41,339 nt of DNA from Dethiobacter sp. (GTDB lineage Bacteria; Bacillota; Dethiobacteria; Dethiobacterales; Dethiobacteraceae): the NCBI GenBank assembly GCA_018335875.1, contig JAGXRN010000015.1, positions 1-41,339 of the forward strand, read 5' to 3'. Under the pieces are notes generated by a model, which saw only the letters and a list, made by a program, of their open reading frames with translations, was not told the DNA's origin and did not search any database. This document shows positions 14,572 through 23,042 of the stretch, piece by piece. Within the stretch, counting starts at the first letter, position 1; each line of letters starts with the position of its first letter. The position numbers were made by a program, and so were the translations under genes.

Positions 14572-17220
14572 AGCCGTGCCGGCCATAACAACCCAATGGA
14601 TCAGTGCAAGAGGTGTGGTACGAAAAACCATCTGCAGCGGCGATGTATAAATAACGGCCAGGTGTGCTGTAAACGCGGCAATTACACTGTAAAACAGAAA
14701 CTTGTTGGAGAGGACGGGAATGCGGAAAACAGACAGCAGTTCCGAGCGGCTGTTAAAGACATGAAACATTTGAAACATTACCATTGTTGTCAGTGCCACT
14801 GTACGTGCCTGCTCCAGTGAAGCTCCGCCGCGAAGTTGCCACAGGAATGTAAAAACAGTGCCTGCTAACATGATCAACCCGACAAATAAGAGTCTCACGG
14901 CCATAGCCCGGGGAACGATAGGTTCCCGGGGGTTGCGGGGAGGATGATCCAGGATGCCTTCTTCTTTGGGCTCAAAGGCCAGGGCTACATCCTGAAGGCC
15001 GTTAGTTACCAGGTTTAGCCAGAGGATCTGTGCCGGGAGGAAAGGAAGCGGCAGTCCCGTGGCCAACACGAGCAGGATTACCATGATAACTCCTGTTCCG
15101 GTTGACAAAAGGAAGAAGGTCGCCTTGCGCAAGTTGGAGAAGACAACCCGACCTTCTTCGACCGCCGCAAAGATACTGGCAAAATTGTCATCGGCAATAA
15201 TCATATCCGAAGTTTCTTTTGCCACATCGGTCCCGGCTTTACCCATTGCCACACCGATGTGGGCTGCTTTCAGCGCAGGGGCATCGTTTACGCCGTCACC
15301 AGTGACGGCGACAATATCTCCCCGCCGGATCAACTGCTCGACGATACGAAATTTATTGAGCGGAGAAACCCTGGCACAGACTGACACATCCTCTACCTTA
15401 TGGTAAAGCTCGTCATCGGACATGTTGTCGATTTCTCTGCCTGTCAGTACAGGGATATTGTCTCCCGAAACTATACCAAGTTTTCGTGCGATTGAAACCG
15501 CGGTTACCTGGTGATCACCGGTAACCATTATGATTCTTAACCCCGCTTTTTGCGATTGCCGGATGGCGTGCACCGCTTCTTCACGGGGAGGATCCATCAT
15601 CCCCTGCAGCCCTGCAAAGACGAGCCTTTCCTTTACCAAACTTTCCAGCTTGTTTTCTTCGGGGTTCACTTTTTTATAAGCCATGGCGAGAACCCTAAGG
15701 CCTTCTTCTCCCATCAGCCTTGATCTGCTTAATACTTCCTCTCTGTTGAGAGACACCGGGTTACCTTCACGATCTGCCTGGTAGTCGCCGCACATCTCCA
15801 GCACAATTTCCGGCGCACCTTTGACCAAGACAATGTTCTCTTCTGTTTCAGCAGAACGGTGCAGGGTAGCCATATAAAATCTTTCAGATTCAAAAGGGAT
15901 TTCATCTAACTCAGTATAGCGCTGCTTTACTTCCTCCCGGTCAAGACCGCCTTTTAGTGCCGAAACAATCAGCGCGGTTTCTGTGGGGTCACCCTCAGCG
16001 GTGTATCCTTTATCCTCTTTAAAGATAAGATCCGATTCATTGGCCAGCAAACCGGCAAGCAAACATAGCCGGAGAGCTTCGTTCTCATCCACCCGGATCT
16101 CTTTTCCTTCACAGCCCTCCAAATAAATGTTTCCTTCAGGGGCGAAGCCTGTGCCGCTGACATAATAGTTTTCCCCTCCGGTAAAGATTTGCTGGACTGT
16201 CATTTCGTTTTTTGTCAAGGTTCCGGTTTTATCTGATGCGATGATATTACAGCTGCCCAAAGTCTCGACTGCCGGCAGGTGCCTGATAATAGCGTTTCTT
16301 TTCGCCATCCGGTTGACCCCGACTGCCAGTGTGAGTGTGAATACCACCGGCAAACCTTCCGGGATAGCAGCCACAGCCATGGCGATGGCCGTTAAAAGAA
16401 TCTCAGAGAGCGGAAGTCCAATCAAAAGCCCTCCCAAAAGGGAAATGATGGCGAAAATCAAGACCAGAAGGCCGATCATTTTGCCAAGGCGGATAAACTG
16501 AATTTGCAGCGGCGTCAGAGAGGGCTTGATACTTTTTACTTTTTCGGAGATTTGACCGATTTCGGTGTGTTTTCCTGTGGCGAATACAATTCCCTTACCC
16601 CTGCCGGATAATACTACGGTACCCATAAATACCAAATTTTTGCGGTCGCTAAGGGGAGGGTTGGGGTCGTGAACAGCCTCAGTGTTTTTTAAGACTCCCA
16701 GGGATTCCCCGGTAAGGGCAGATTCATTGATCTCCAGTTTGATCGTATCCCACAACCGCAGATCGGCCGGTACACGGTTGCCTGAGGATAAGAGTACAAT
16801 GTCGCCGGGGACAAGCTGTCTGCTGTCAATTTCCATGGATTTATTGTCCCGGATGACTCTGCTATGCGGCGACGCCAGCTCCGACAGGGCACGTGTGGCT
16901 TTTTCTGCTTTAAACTCCTGGATAAATCCGATGAGAGCGTTAATAAATACTACAGCAAGAATCACGTAGGTATCAATGAATTCACGGAGCAGCGTTGTCA
17001 CCACTGCTGCTGCAAGCAGGATATAAATCAGAGGATCCTTGAACTGTGCCAGGAAAATCTGCCAGAGTGCAATCTTTTGTATGTCCTCAATTTCATTTGC
17101 CCCGTATTGCTGCAGGCGTTCCTCAGCTTCCTGCTCTGTAAGCCCTGTTTTTCTGCTGCGGAGTTTTTCAAAAGCCTTATCCACCTTCATCTGAAAAAAT
17201 AACTGTTCCTTGTCAGGCAT
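14509..17220 (-). CDS. Cation-transporting P-type ATPase (calcium-ATPase/PacL-like, P2 type)
   Basis: 903 residues. Domains in order: N-terminal cation-ATPase domain (LRSRKTGLTEQEAEERLQQYG), actuator with ALTGESLGV, phosphorylation site SDKTGTLTKNEMT, nucleotide-binding KGAPE, MVTGDH, hinge VTGDGVNDAPALKAAHIG, then C-terminal membrane helices. The fourth-helix motif is AAIPEGLPVV, as in calcium and related P2 pumps. It exports Ca2+, or possibly Mn2+ or Na+, across the cytoplasmic membrane using ATP. Start ATG 17218-17220 with AAGGAGC seven bases upstream; an upstream in-frame codon at 17241 lacks a site. It follows murE on the same strand with about a 100-base gap. Confidence 0.92.
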   Translation of the reverse strand: MPDKEQLFFQMKVDKAFEKLRSRKTGLTEQEAEERLQQYGANEIEDIQKIALWQIFLAQFKDPLIYILLAAAVVTTLLREFIDTYVILAVVFINALIGFIQEFKAEKATRALSELASPHSRVIRDNKSMEIDSRQLVPGDIVLLSSGNRVPADLRLWDTIKLEINESALTGESLGVLKNTEAVHDPNPPLSDRKNLVFMGTVVLSGRGKGIVFATGKHTEIGQISEKVKSIKPSLTPLQIQFIRLGKMIGLLVLIFAIISLLGGLLIGLPLSEILLTAIAMAVAAIPEGLPVVFTLTLAVGVNRMAKRNAIIRHLPAVETLGSCNIIASDKTGTLTKNEMTVQQIFTGGENYYVSGTGFAPEGNIYLEGCEGKEIRVDENEALRLCLLAGLLANESDLIFKEDKGYTAEGDPTETALIVSALKGGLDREEVKQRYTELDEIPFESERFYMATLHRSAETEENIVLVKGAPEIVLEMCGDYQADREGNPVSLNREEVLSRSRLMGEEGLRVLAMAYKKVNPEENKLESLVKERLVFAGLQGMMDPPREEAVHAIRQSQKAGLRIIMVTGDHQVTAVSIARKLGIVSGDNIPVLTGREIDNMSDDELYHKVEDVSVCARVSPLNKFRIVEQLIRRGDIVAVTGDGVNDAPALKAAHIGVAMGKAGTDVAKETSDMIIADDNFASIFAAVEEGRVVFSNLRKATFFLLSTGTGVIMVILLVLATGLPLPFLPAQILWLNLVTNGLQDVALAFEPKEEGILDHPPRNPREPIVPRAMAVRLLFVGLIMLAGTVFTFLWQLRGGASLEQARTVALTTMVMFQMFHVFNSRSELLSVFRIPVLSNKFLFYSVIAAFTAHLAVIYTSPLQMVFRTTPLALIHWVVMAGTASTVIIWEEIRKAYMRTKGRK

Positions 17221-17324
17221 GTTTTTGCTCCTTCTTATCAAGCCAATTAATAATATTGTTTGTCTGCATACTGCTAAAAAACCGGTTAAAAGTTATAAAG
17301 GTTATAACTAAAATATGGTATGTT

Positions 17325-18770
17325 TTAATGATTTGGATAACTATTTACAGCTTGAGAATCAGAATACGGTATAGTCTGGCTGCCGATGAGCTGATAGTTT
17401 TCCCGTCCTTTGCCTGTAATGAGCACGATATCTCCCGGCAGTGCGATTGAGACGGCATGATGAATAGCCTGTTCTCTGTCGGCAATAACAACAGGATGCT
17501 GCTGCATGTCGGCTGCTATTTCCCCGGCAATCGCCTCGGGGTTTTCATCGGCAGGGTTGTCTGAGGTAAGGACTATGGTGTGCGCATATTGTTCAGCTAT
17601 GCGTCCCATCAGCGGGCGTTTGCCCCGGTCCCTGTTTCCGCGGCAGCCAAAAACCAGGATAATTTTGCGGTGCGGGTACTCCTTAACAGCCTGCAAAACT
17701 TTTTTCAACCCGTCTGGTGTATGGGCATAATCGATGAAGACTTTTATTCCGGGAGGAGCAGGCAGCAGTTCAAGCCTTCCGGGTACATTTTGTAAAGACT
17801 CGATTCCTGCAGTAATTATATCGGGACCGATTCCCTCAGCCAGGGCGGCCGTAGCAGCCGCCATTGCATTGTAGACGTTGTACAAACCGTGCAGGTAGAC
17901 AGTAAAACTGATTTCTCCATCCGGGTGTTTGAGAGACACAAATGTGCCTCCTCCGGTTATTCCAAGCAACTCGGCAGTGTTTACATCAGCTTTATTCCTG
18001 ATACCGTATGTCCAAACATTTTTTGCGTCTAAATCCAAAAGCCTGGCGCCATACCTGTCGTCGGCATTTATTACTGCGTAATTGCCTCCATTCTGTTCCA
18101 GAAGAGTGAAAAGATGTGCCTTGGCTGCTAAGTACCGCTCCATGCTTCCATGGTAGTCCAGGTGGTCACGCGACAGGTTGGTGAAAACGGCTGTACTGAA
18201 ACGGCAGTGCTCCACCCTTTTCTGGGCAAGAGCATGTGATGAAACCTCCATCGCTACAGTTCTTACGCCATCGTTGTTAAGCTTCCATAATATCTTGTGC
18301 AGTTCATCCGCTTCCGGAGTGGTAAGGGATTGTTTCAGGTATTCTTCGCCCACCCTGACTCCCATTGTACCCATTAACGCGCTTCTGATTGCTGTTTTAC
18401 GGTAGATCTCGTGCAGGTAATGGGCGGTGGTGGTTTTGCCGTTGGTTCCGGTGATGCCGGTTACTCGCACCTTGTGACTGGGCTCTCCGTAATACCTGTG
18501 GGCAAGAAAAGATATGAAATGCCTTGTGTCATCAACACGAAGCAATGGCACGGATACCGGCAGGCAGCGTTCCGCAACTATGGATGCAGCACCGTTGGCG
18601 ACGGCTTCGGAGGCAAAGCGATGGCCGTCCTCTTTCATCCCACGGATGCATACATAGAGCATTCCGGGAGCGACGCGTTTTGAATCTGACGTAAAGCCTG
18701 TGATTGATGCCGGCATATAACCTGTAACGCTTTGGATCGGGTAATCCGATAATAAGTTTTTTAAATTCAT
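17325..18770 (-). CDS. murE: MurE-type UDP-MurNAc-dipeptide ligase with a DNPA specificity motif
   Basis: 481 residues, the normal length for MurE. Domains: N-terminal UDP-binding domain (ITGFTSDSKRVAPGMLYVCI), ATP-binding GITGTNGKTTTAHYL, HDxLDYH-type FTNLSRDHLDYHGSME with the carbamylated-lysine region, C-terminal FIDYAHTPDGL and VFGCRGNRDRGKRPLMG. It adds the third amino acid to the peptidoglycan precursor. The specificity loop is TSDNPADENPEA, so DNPA rather than the DNPR of meso-diaminopimelate-adding enzymes; DNPA-type loops are known from L-lysine-adding MurE. The gene is alone, not in a division and cell wall cluster, so it may be a second MurE. Start ATG behind GGAGGTATAA. Confidence 0.9.
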   Translation of the reverse strand: MNLKNLLSDYPIQSVTGYMPASITGFTSDSKRVAPGMLYVCIRGMKEDGHRFASEAVANGAASIVAERCLPVSVPLLRVDDTRHFISFLAHRYYGEPSHKVRVTGITGTNGKTTTAHYLHEIYRKTAIRSALMGTMGVRVGEEYLKQSLTTPEADELHKILWKLNNDGVRTVAMEVSSHALAQKRVEHCRFSTAVFTNLSRDHLDYHGSMERYLAAKAHLFTLLEQNGGNYAVINADDRYGARLLDLDAKNVWTYGIRNKADVNTAELLGITGGGTFVSLKHPDGEISFTVYLHGLYNVYNAMAAATAALAEGIGPDIITAGIESLQNVPGRLELLPAPPGIKVFIDYAHTPDGLKKVLQAVKEYPHRKIILVFGCRGNRDRGKRPLMGRIAEQYAHTIVLTSDNPADENPEAIAGEIAADMQQHPVVIADREQAIHHAVSIALPGDIVLITGKGRENYQLIGSQTIPYSDSQAVNSYPNH

Positions 18771-18795
18771 TTATACCTCCATTCCCAATAGAGCA

Positions 18796-20016
18796 CTAGG
18801 CTTCTTTCATCTTTTCACACAACTCTATAATCTCCTGATTATTTAAAAACGCAAACATAATCAGGAGGCCTACTGCAAGTGCTCCCGAGGACCAAAATGG
18901 TATTTTATTATTAAAATCCGCCAAAAAACTGAAAAGTGGCGGCCCTACTGCCACACCGAAGAAACGGATACTGCCGTAGAGAGACACTATGCCACCTCTT
19001 TCCTCAATGGGCGCACAGTTTGTCACAAGAACAGTGAGAGGAGGAATCACCAATCCTCCTCCAAATCCCATTAAAAATACTGAGGCCAACATAAAGTAAA
19101 TGTTCTGGCTGAATGTGATAAATACAGAGGTTACTCCCAAAAGCAGCAGGCCGGTCATCACAAAATACTTTAGATGCTGTGTTTTCTTCTGCAGATGAAA
19201 ACCTGATAAAAATGAGCTGATTGTCCAGGCGCTTACAGGAATGGCAATAACTGCGCCTTTTAACACACCTTTGATTCCGTAGCGGGTCTCCAAGATATCC
19301 GATAAGAATGCCAACACACCAAACAGGATTAAAAATGATGCCCAGGCAGAAAGAAAGCTTATCCAGAGAAATTTTCCGCGCTGAGTAAAAATATTTTTCA
19401 GGTCTGAAAAATATTTTTTGAAGGGCGTCTTTTTTTTATTATCAGGTTCATCGATCAGGAATAACATGGCGATTATTACGGGCAGCGCAAGCAAGGGATA
19501 GACAAAAAAAGGTGCAAACCAGACGAGCAGTGCAAGCAAAGAGCCAAATACCGGACTTATAACCTTGCCAAAAATATTACTGGCTTCAATTAAACCCAAA
19601 GCCTTTGGTCTTTCTTCAGAGGAAAAAAGATCTCCTACCAAAGCTAAAACTATGGGGGACATCCCTGCCGCCCCGATCCCCTGGATGATCCTGCTTGCCA
19701 GGATAAGAGAGAAAATGCCGTCACCTTCTCTGAAAAAAGAGAGAAGCCCGATAATGCCGCCGCCCAGGCCGTAAAGAGATACAGCCGCTATAATTACAAT
19801 CTTGCGCTTGATATGGTCTGAAACAAACCCGAAGACAGGGATAAAGATACTTGCTGCGATAGAATAATAAGTAATCAGCAGTCCCACCTGAAAGAATGAT
19901 ATATTCAGAGCTTGCTGAATTTGGGGAAAGACCGGTATCAGCATAGAGTTGCCAAAAACCATGATAAATGTAACCGAACTTAATGCTGTAAGCTTATATT
20001 TTGTTTGAGAGCGCAT
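18796..20016 (-). CDS. Major facilitator superfamily transporter (drug/H+ antiporter type)
   Basis: 406 residues with about 12 membrane segments. The loop between helices 2 and 3 is GFVSDHIKRKIVII, the MFS signature, and the fifth-helix region has IIQGIGAAGMSPIVLALVGDLF, motif C/B-like as in multidrug and tetracycline exporters of the 12-helix group. Substrate cannot be told. Starts MRSQTKYK at ATG 20014-20016, with no strong ribosome binding site directly upstream, and the preceding bases belong to a decayed YhcN copy on the other strand. Stop lies 25 bases before the murE start, so murE may be cotranscribed. Confidence 0.88.
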   Translation of the reverse strand: MRSQTKYKLTALSSVTFIMVFGNSMLIPVFPQIQQALNISFFQVGLLITYYSIAASIFIPVFGFVSDHIKRKIVIIAAVSLYGLGGGIIGLLSFFREGDGIFSLILASRIIQGIGAAGMSPIVLALVGDLFSSEERPKALGLIEASNIFGKVISPVFGSLLALLVWFAPFFVYPLLALPVIIAMLFLIDEPDNKKKTPFKKYFSDLKNIFTQRGKFLWISFLSAWASFLILFGVLAFLSDILETRYGIKGVLKGAVIAIPVSAWTISSFLSGFHLQKKTQHLKYFVMTGLLLLGVTSVFITFSQNIYFMLASVFLMGFGGGLVIPPLTVLVTNCAPIEERGGIVSLYGSIRFFGVAVGPPLFSFLADFNNKIPFWSSGALAVGLLIMFAFLNNQEIIELCEKMKEA

Positions 20017-20110
20017 TTCTCACCCCGACAAGGTATTTCTCTAGCTAAATTGCACTATTCTCAAAGGTATTATGCGTCTTTGCGGGGTTCGGCTTATATC
20101 TGGCCTGTAA

Positions 20111-20193
20111 AGGAAGAGAGAAACCGCGGTTTGCCAATAAGTACCTTTTTTGATGAGATAATGGGCATCTTACAAAAAATGCGTGCTGAAACA
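20111..20193 (+). pseudogene. Remnant of a YhcN/YlaJ-type sporulation lipoprotein gene (C-terminal end)
   Basis: Reads ISTFFDEIMGILQKMRAET, against IDTFFDEIMDIFERMRAET at the end of the intact lipoprotein at 21411-21926. The DNA also aligns. Nothing upstream preserves the lipobox or the body of the gene, and past this point the frame runs on into unrelated sequence to TAA at 20248-20250. It is a broken second copy about 1.3 kb from the intact one. Confidence 0.75.
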
Positions 20194-20296
20194 CCTAAAC
20201 AGAGCCGGGGGAACTTGATAAGTCAGGTTGTCCAGGCTGCAGTATTTTAATGACTATCTTTTAAAAAATGAGAGAAAGGCGATTAAGCCTTTTAAG

Positions 20297-20346
20297 AACA
20301 CCATCCTCATCTAATTTCTCTGAATGAGGATGGTGTTTTTATTTTT
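20297..20346 (+). terminator. Strong rho-independent terminator
   Basis: 14-bp perfect stem, AACACCATCCTCAT (20297-20310) with ATGAGGATGGTGTT (20324-20337), 13-base loop, followed by TTTTTATTTTT on the plus strand. It follows the YhcN remnant, so it is probably the surviving terminator of that dead gene; the crp-like gene converges on it. Confidence 0.85.
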
Positions 20347-21013
20347 AAAAACAACGGTTTTTTAAAATATAATTTTTTCCTTTCTTTACCAGGTAATTTC
20401 GCTCTGCCAGTTTTTTAATTACCTGCACGACCATGACACGTGATGCTCCAACATAGTCCGCGATATCCTGCTGTGTCAGGAAAACCGTGATTTTAGTTCC
20501 TTCAATACACTGTTCACCGTGTTCGGCAGCCAGCCGAATAAACATATTTAATACTCTTTCTTCGGTTGTCCCGGAACGGAGCTCAGTGGCTTGTTCCCAG
20601 GCATTATACAGGCTGTTGCCGAGACTGTATATGACCTGCATGGCAAGTTCAGGGTGGGTACGGATTATCTCTTCAAGCCTCTGCCGGCTTAGTGCGCAGA
20701 CGCGCGCATCCTGCAGAGCGATCGCAGTGGTCGGATGTGAGCCCTCTCTGAAAAGAGCAGCCTCTCCAAGGACATCTCTTACACCCGCCACATGGACGAT
20801 TACTTCTTTGCCATCTTCGGTTACCCGGGTCAGCTTAAAACTACCTTCCTTGACCAGATATAACGTATCGGATGCGTCGCCCTGTCTGAATAAAATATCT
20901 CCGCGCTTGAAGTGTTTTTTAATTGCGGCACGGCTGCACACAACGCTGAAGACACTTCTCTCCAGTGTATCAAATAGAGGTAAGTCATGGAGGCAAAAGT
21001 ATGTTTTCTCCAA
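20345..21013 (-). CDS. Crp/Fnr family transcriptional regulator
   Basis: 222 residues: cyclic-nucleotide-type beta roll (FKRGDILFRQGDASDTLYLV, LGEAALFREGSHPTTAIA) and C-terminal helix-turn-helix (LTQQDIADYVGASRVMVVQV). No N-terminal Cys cluster of the Fnr type, and no CooA-like haem residues that I can identify; two Cys (about positions 7 and 26) lie near the N-terminus. The recognition helix GASRVMVVQVIKKL differs from the usual GxSRxTVSR pattern, having Val-Gln where Ser-Arg is common. Effector and targets unknown. Start TTG 21011-21013 has a weak ribosome binding site. Confidence 0.85.
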   Translation of the reverse strand: MEKTYFCLHDLPLFDTLERSVFSVVCSRAAIKKHFKRGDILFRQGDASDTLYLVKEGSFKLTRVTEDGKEVIVHVAGVRDVLGEAALFREGSHPTTAIALQDARVCALSRQRLEEIIRTHPELAMQVIYSLGNSLYNAWEQATELRSGTTEERVLNMFIRLAAEHGEQCIEGTKITVFLTQQDIADYVGASRVMVVQVIKKLAERNYLVKKGKNYILKNRCF

Positions 21014-21187
21014 GTTTAATCAGTCCCATACGGTTTTATTGTAAGCATCAAATTAAAAAAATCAGGGAATGCCTTAATTATATACATTTCTCTTCCTCTC
21101 CTACAAGACAATAAAGTTAAGAGCACAAAATATTTTTAGTGGCGATAACGGCTGTAACTATATCTGCAATATAATTTGGCAATCAAT

Positions 21188-21241
21188 GCAAATAGACCGT
21201 ATTTATTTTTGGAAGGGGTGATTCCAAAAACGGTCTATTGC
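21188..21241. repeat. Long imperfect inverted repeat in the crp/yhcN divergent gap
   Basis: GCAAATAGACCGT (21188-21200) pairs with ACGGTCTATTGC (21230-21241), and inside it TTTTTGGAA (21206-21214) pairs with TTCCAAAAA (21222-21230) around a GGGGTGA loop, with a 5-base bulge (ATTTA) on the left arm. There is no T tract, so it is not an ordinary terminator. It lies in the 397-base gap 21014-21410, where I see no gene. Confidence 0.75.
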
Positions 21242-21410
21242 GGGGGTGACTATTCAATTGTTAATATAGTTTATTCATCAAAAGCACTTGGTGTTCCGCT
21301 TTAATAAGAGGTATAAGCAGTTTATGATCATGGAGTTCTTCCCCTTCAAATGGGAGCATCCTGTATAAAAAGATACTATGTTCAAACACTAAGTAAAAGG
21401 AGGTGAGTTC

Positions 21411-21926
21411 ATGTTTCACAGGCGTCTTTTACCGACAGTTAGTTTAATTCTGATTTTCAGTCTGCTGATTGGCGGTTGTGCGTTGCCGTTTCGCCGTCCG
21501 ACTCCGGAACGTGTGCCGGAAAGGACCCCTACACCACAACCGGTAGATCCAACTCCCGGAGCACAGCCACCCCCCGTAGGGCAGCGGGAGGGCGCCGCTG
21601 AAATAGCCGACCGGATAGTTGAGGTAGCCACTAACGTACAGGGAGTTGACTCTGCTGCAGCAGTGGTAGTTGGAAACGTCGCTCTGGTTGGGATTACACT
21701 TGAGAGAGATGCCGCCCGCAACCAAGATGAAATTAAGCGGGAAATATCCAGGCTGGTTGAAGTACAAGAGCCAGGTATTGTAAACGCTTTCGTTTCAGCC
21801 AACCCCGACATCTTTAAGCAGCTGCAAGATATTTCCGGACGTATGCAGCGGGACGAACCGATAGATACCTTTTTTGACGAGATAATGGATATCTTTGAAA
21901 GAATGCGTGCTGAAACAGCGGATTAG
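21411..21926 (+). CDS. YhcN/YlaJ family sporulation lipoprotein
   Basis: 171 residues. Signal peptide with lipobox LLIGGC (Cys23), then a proline-rich linker (about residues 27-56), then the YhcN/YlaJ domain: AAEIADRIVEVATNVQGVDSA, AAVVVGNVALVGI and a helical C-terminus FFDEIMDIFERMRAET. The family is found in the spore inner membrane or coat layer of endospore formers; role in spore stability or germination is not fully settled. AAAAGGAGG lies seven bases before ATG 21411. A DUF1657 gene follows after 27 bases in the same direction, likely the same transcript. Confidence 0.9.
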   Translation: MFHRRLLPTVSLILIFSLLIGGCALPFRRPTPERVPERTPTPQPVDPTPGAQPPPVGQREGAAEIADRIVEVATNVQGVDSAAAVVVGNVALVGITLERDAARNQDEIKREISRLVEVQEPGIVNAFVSANPDIFKQLQDISGRMQRDEPIDTFFDEIMDIFERMRAETAD

Positions 21927-21953
21927 GGTACTGTTGACGAGGAGGTGAAATAA

Positions 21954-22157
21954 ATGACTGTGGGGACTCAACTCCAGCAGACAATCGCAGCTGTGCAAAG
22001 TGCAGCTGCCAGTATGAAATCATGTGCTCTGGAGACACAAGACCAAGAGGCTAAAAAAACTTTCCAGCGGCTCGCCCAAACCTTTGACCAAGCTATTGAT
22101 ACCCTGGAACAGAGGAAACAAAAAGTAGAAGAACAGGAACCACAATATAAACAATAA
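21954..22157 (+). CDS. DUF1657 spore-associated protein
   Basis: 67 residues: MTVGTQLQQTIAAVQSAAAS, then a second helix rich in Gln and Lys. This is the short helical DUF1657 family of spore-forming Firmicutes, often beside spoVA-type genes. GAGGAGGTGAAATAA precedes ATG 21954. Paralogue of the convergent gene at 22207-22437 (both start MTV and share the ALET/STEDQEAKKTF-type block), from which it is separated by a shared terminator. Confidence 0.85.
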   Translation: MTVGTQLQQTIAAVQSAAASMKSCALETQDQEAKKTFQRLAQTFDQAIDTLEQRKQKVEEQEPQYKQ

Positions 22158-22166
22158 TTTAAATAT

Positions 22167-22207
22167 AAGAAGAGGCTGCCGGTCAGTTGTGACGGCAGCC
22201 CCTTCTT
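22167..22207. terminator. Bidirectional terminator between convergent DUF1657 genes
   Basis: AAGAAGAGGCTGCC (22167-22180) pairs with GGCAGCCCCTTCTT (22194-22207); the stem is purine-rich on one side and pyrimidine-rich on the other, giving U-rich ends in both directions. Its right half survives in the decayed copy near 6652. Confidence 0.8.
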
Positions 22208-22523
22208 TATTGTTGCTGTTGCTGTTGTTGTTGTTGGCCCTGATTCATTGGATTGTTTTCAGTAACATATTTCAGGCGGCTGTTTAGTTGCTGAAGATGG
22301 TTGTCCATATCCTGGCTCATCTGCTGAAACATTGTTTTGGCTGCTTGATCCTCCGTAGATTGCGCAAAGGTGTCGTAGTTGCCTTTGGCACTCTCACAGG
22401 CGGCGATGGCTGTTTTCAAATCGGATTGAACAGTCATGAATTTCCTCCCTCAAACATTTATTTAGATACACATTATTATTTTTTACGATTTACATGGTTT
22501 TACACAGTTATTAATTGGATTAT
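22191..22523. repeat. Parent copy of the segment duplicated at 6652-6967
   Basis: Contains the intact minus-strand DUF1657 gene and its upstream region through CAGTTATTAATTGGATTAT. Complete hairpin and open frame here, broken versions at 6.65-6.97 kb, so this copy is the better preserved. Confidence 0.85.
22207..22437 (-). CDS. DUF1657 spore-associated protein with polyglutamine tail
   Basis: 76 residues: MTVQSDLKTAIAACESAKG, a conserved helical middle (STEDQAAKTMFQQMSQDM) and a tail NNPMNQG followed by nine glutamines encoded by CAA/CAG repeats at 22210-22236. The tail is a low-complexity stretch prone to length change, and the decayed copy at 6.7 kb has fewer repeats. GAGGGAGGAAATTC precedes the ATG. 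Likely expressed in the forespore like its family, although no sigma-G promoter could be read confidently. Confidence 0.85.
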   Translation of the reverse strand: MTVQSDLKTAIAACESAKGNYDTFAQSTEDQAAKTMFQQMSQDMDNHLQQLNSRLKYVTENNPMNQGQQQQQQQQQ

Positions 22524-22610
22524 TTGATACAAACGCACAACTGTGTCTTTAAGTCAATAATTTCCTGTTTTAGGAAGAAATATCATTTCACCTTAGTGGG
22601 TTTATAATAT

Positions 22611-22790
22611 TTAACAATTATCAAATGTAGTGACTATTCCAATTAACGCATGAGTTATGCCGATAGTCCCAAAAGCGGCTGCGTTTGGCCTCAAATTTAA
22701 ATCGGGACGGCCTAATGGCAGCAAATAAGCATGTAATATTAAACATACCCCAACTCCAAACCCGACAGCTTTTATTACTGAAGAGAACGA
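22611..22790 (-). pseudogene. C-terminal piece of an unidentified membrane protein
   Basis: Minus strand reads about 60 codons to TAA (22611-22613): SSVIKAVGFGVGVCLILHAY, RPNAAAFGTIGITHALIGIV. Two hydrophobic segments, protein-like composition, no start with a ribosome binding site. It abuts the SpoIID remnant on the other strand, so one or both were joined by rearrangement. Family not recognised. Confidence 0.3.
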
Positions 22791-22800
22791 GACGAGGACA

Positions 22801-23011
22801 ATGAAAATGGAAGAATACCTTATGGGTGTGGTGGCCGCCGAGATGAATCCCAATTGGCCGCAGGAGGCTCTGGCCGCCCAAACCATCATCGCCCGCAGTT
22901 TCACACTGCAGAAGATAGCTGAAGACGGTGGTGTTCCTGCGCGATGCTCACGCGTCAACTGACATCGAGGAGTTCCAGGCGTATAACGCGGCAGAGATTA
23001 TAATGGCATAA
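22801..23011 (+). pseudogene. SpoIID/LytB-domain protein fragment, frameshifted
   Basis: Reads MKMEEYLMGVVAAEMNPNWP then EALAAQTIIARSFTLQKIAE, the EYLxGVVAAEM segment of SpoIID-type glycan lytic transglycosylases. After GVPARC the frame is broken (near 22940); the other frame continues DAHASTDIEEFQAYNAAEI and stops at 23009-23011. The N-terminal part and the rest of the catalytic domain are missing. SpoIID acts in engulfment during sporulation; this piece cannot be active. Confidence 0.75.
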
Positions 23012-23014
23012 GCA

Positions 23015-23038
23015 AATCCCCGTGCAAGCACGGGGATT
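23015..23038. terminator. Hairpin terminator of the flavodoxin-type gene
   Basis: Ten-bp perfect stem, AATCCCCGTG (23015-23024) with CACGGGGATT (23029-23038), 4-base loop. It lies just past the stop of the minus-strand gene at 23043. Confidence 0.7.
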
Positions 23039-23042
23039 GTGA

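Noticed and set aside
20345..21013. Crp/Fnr protein as the CO sensor CooA for the coo operon
   Set aside because: I cannot identify CooA haem-ligand residues, and the gene is 7 kb away from cooS; only the general family is supported.
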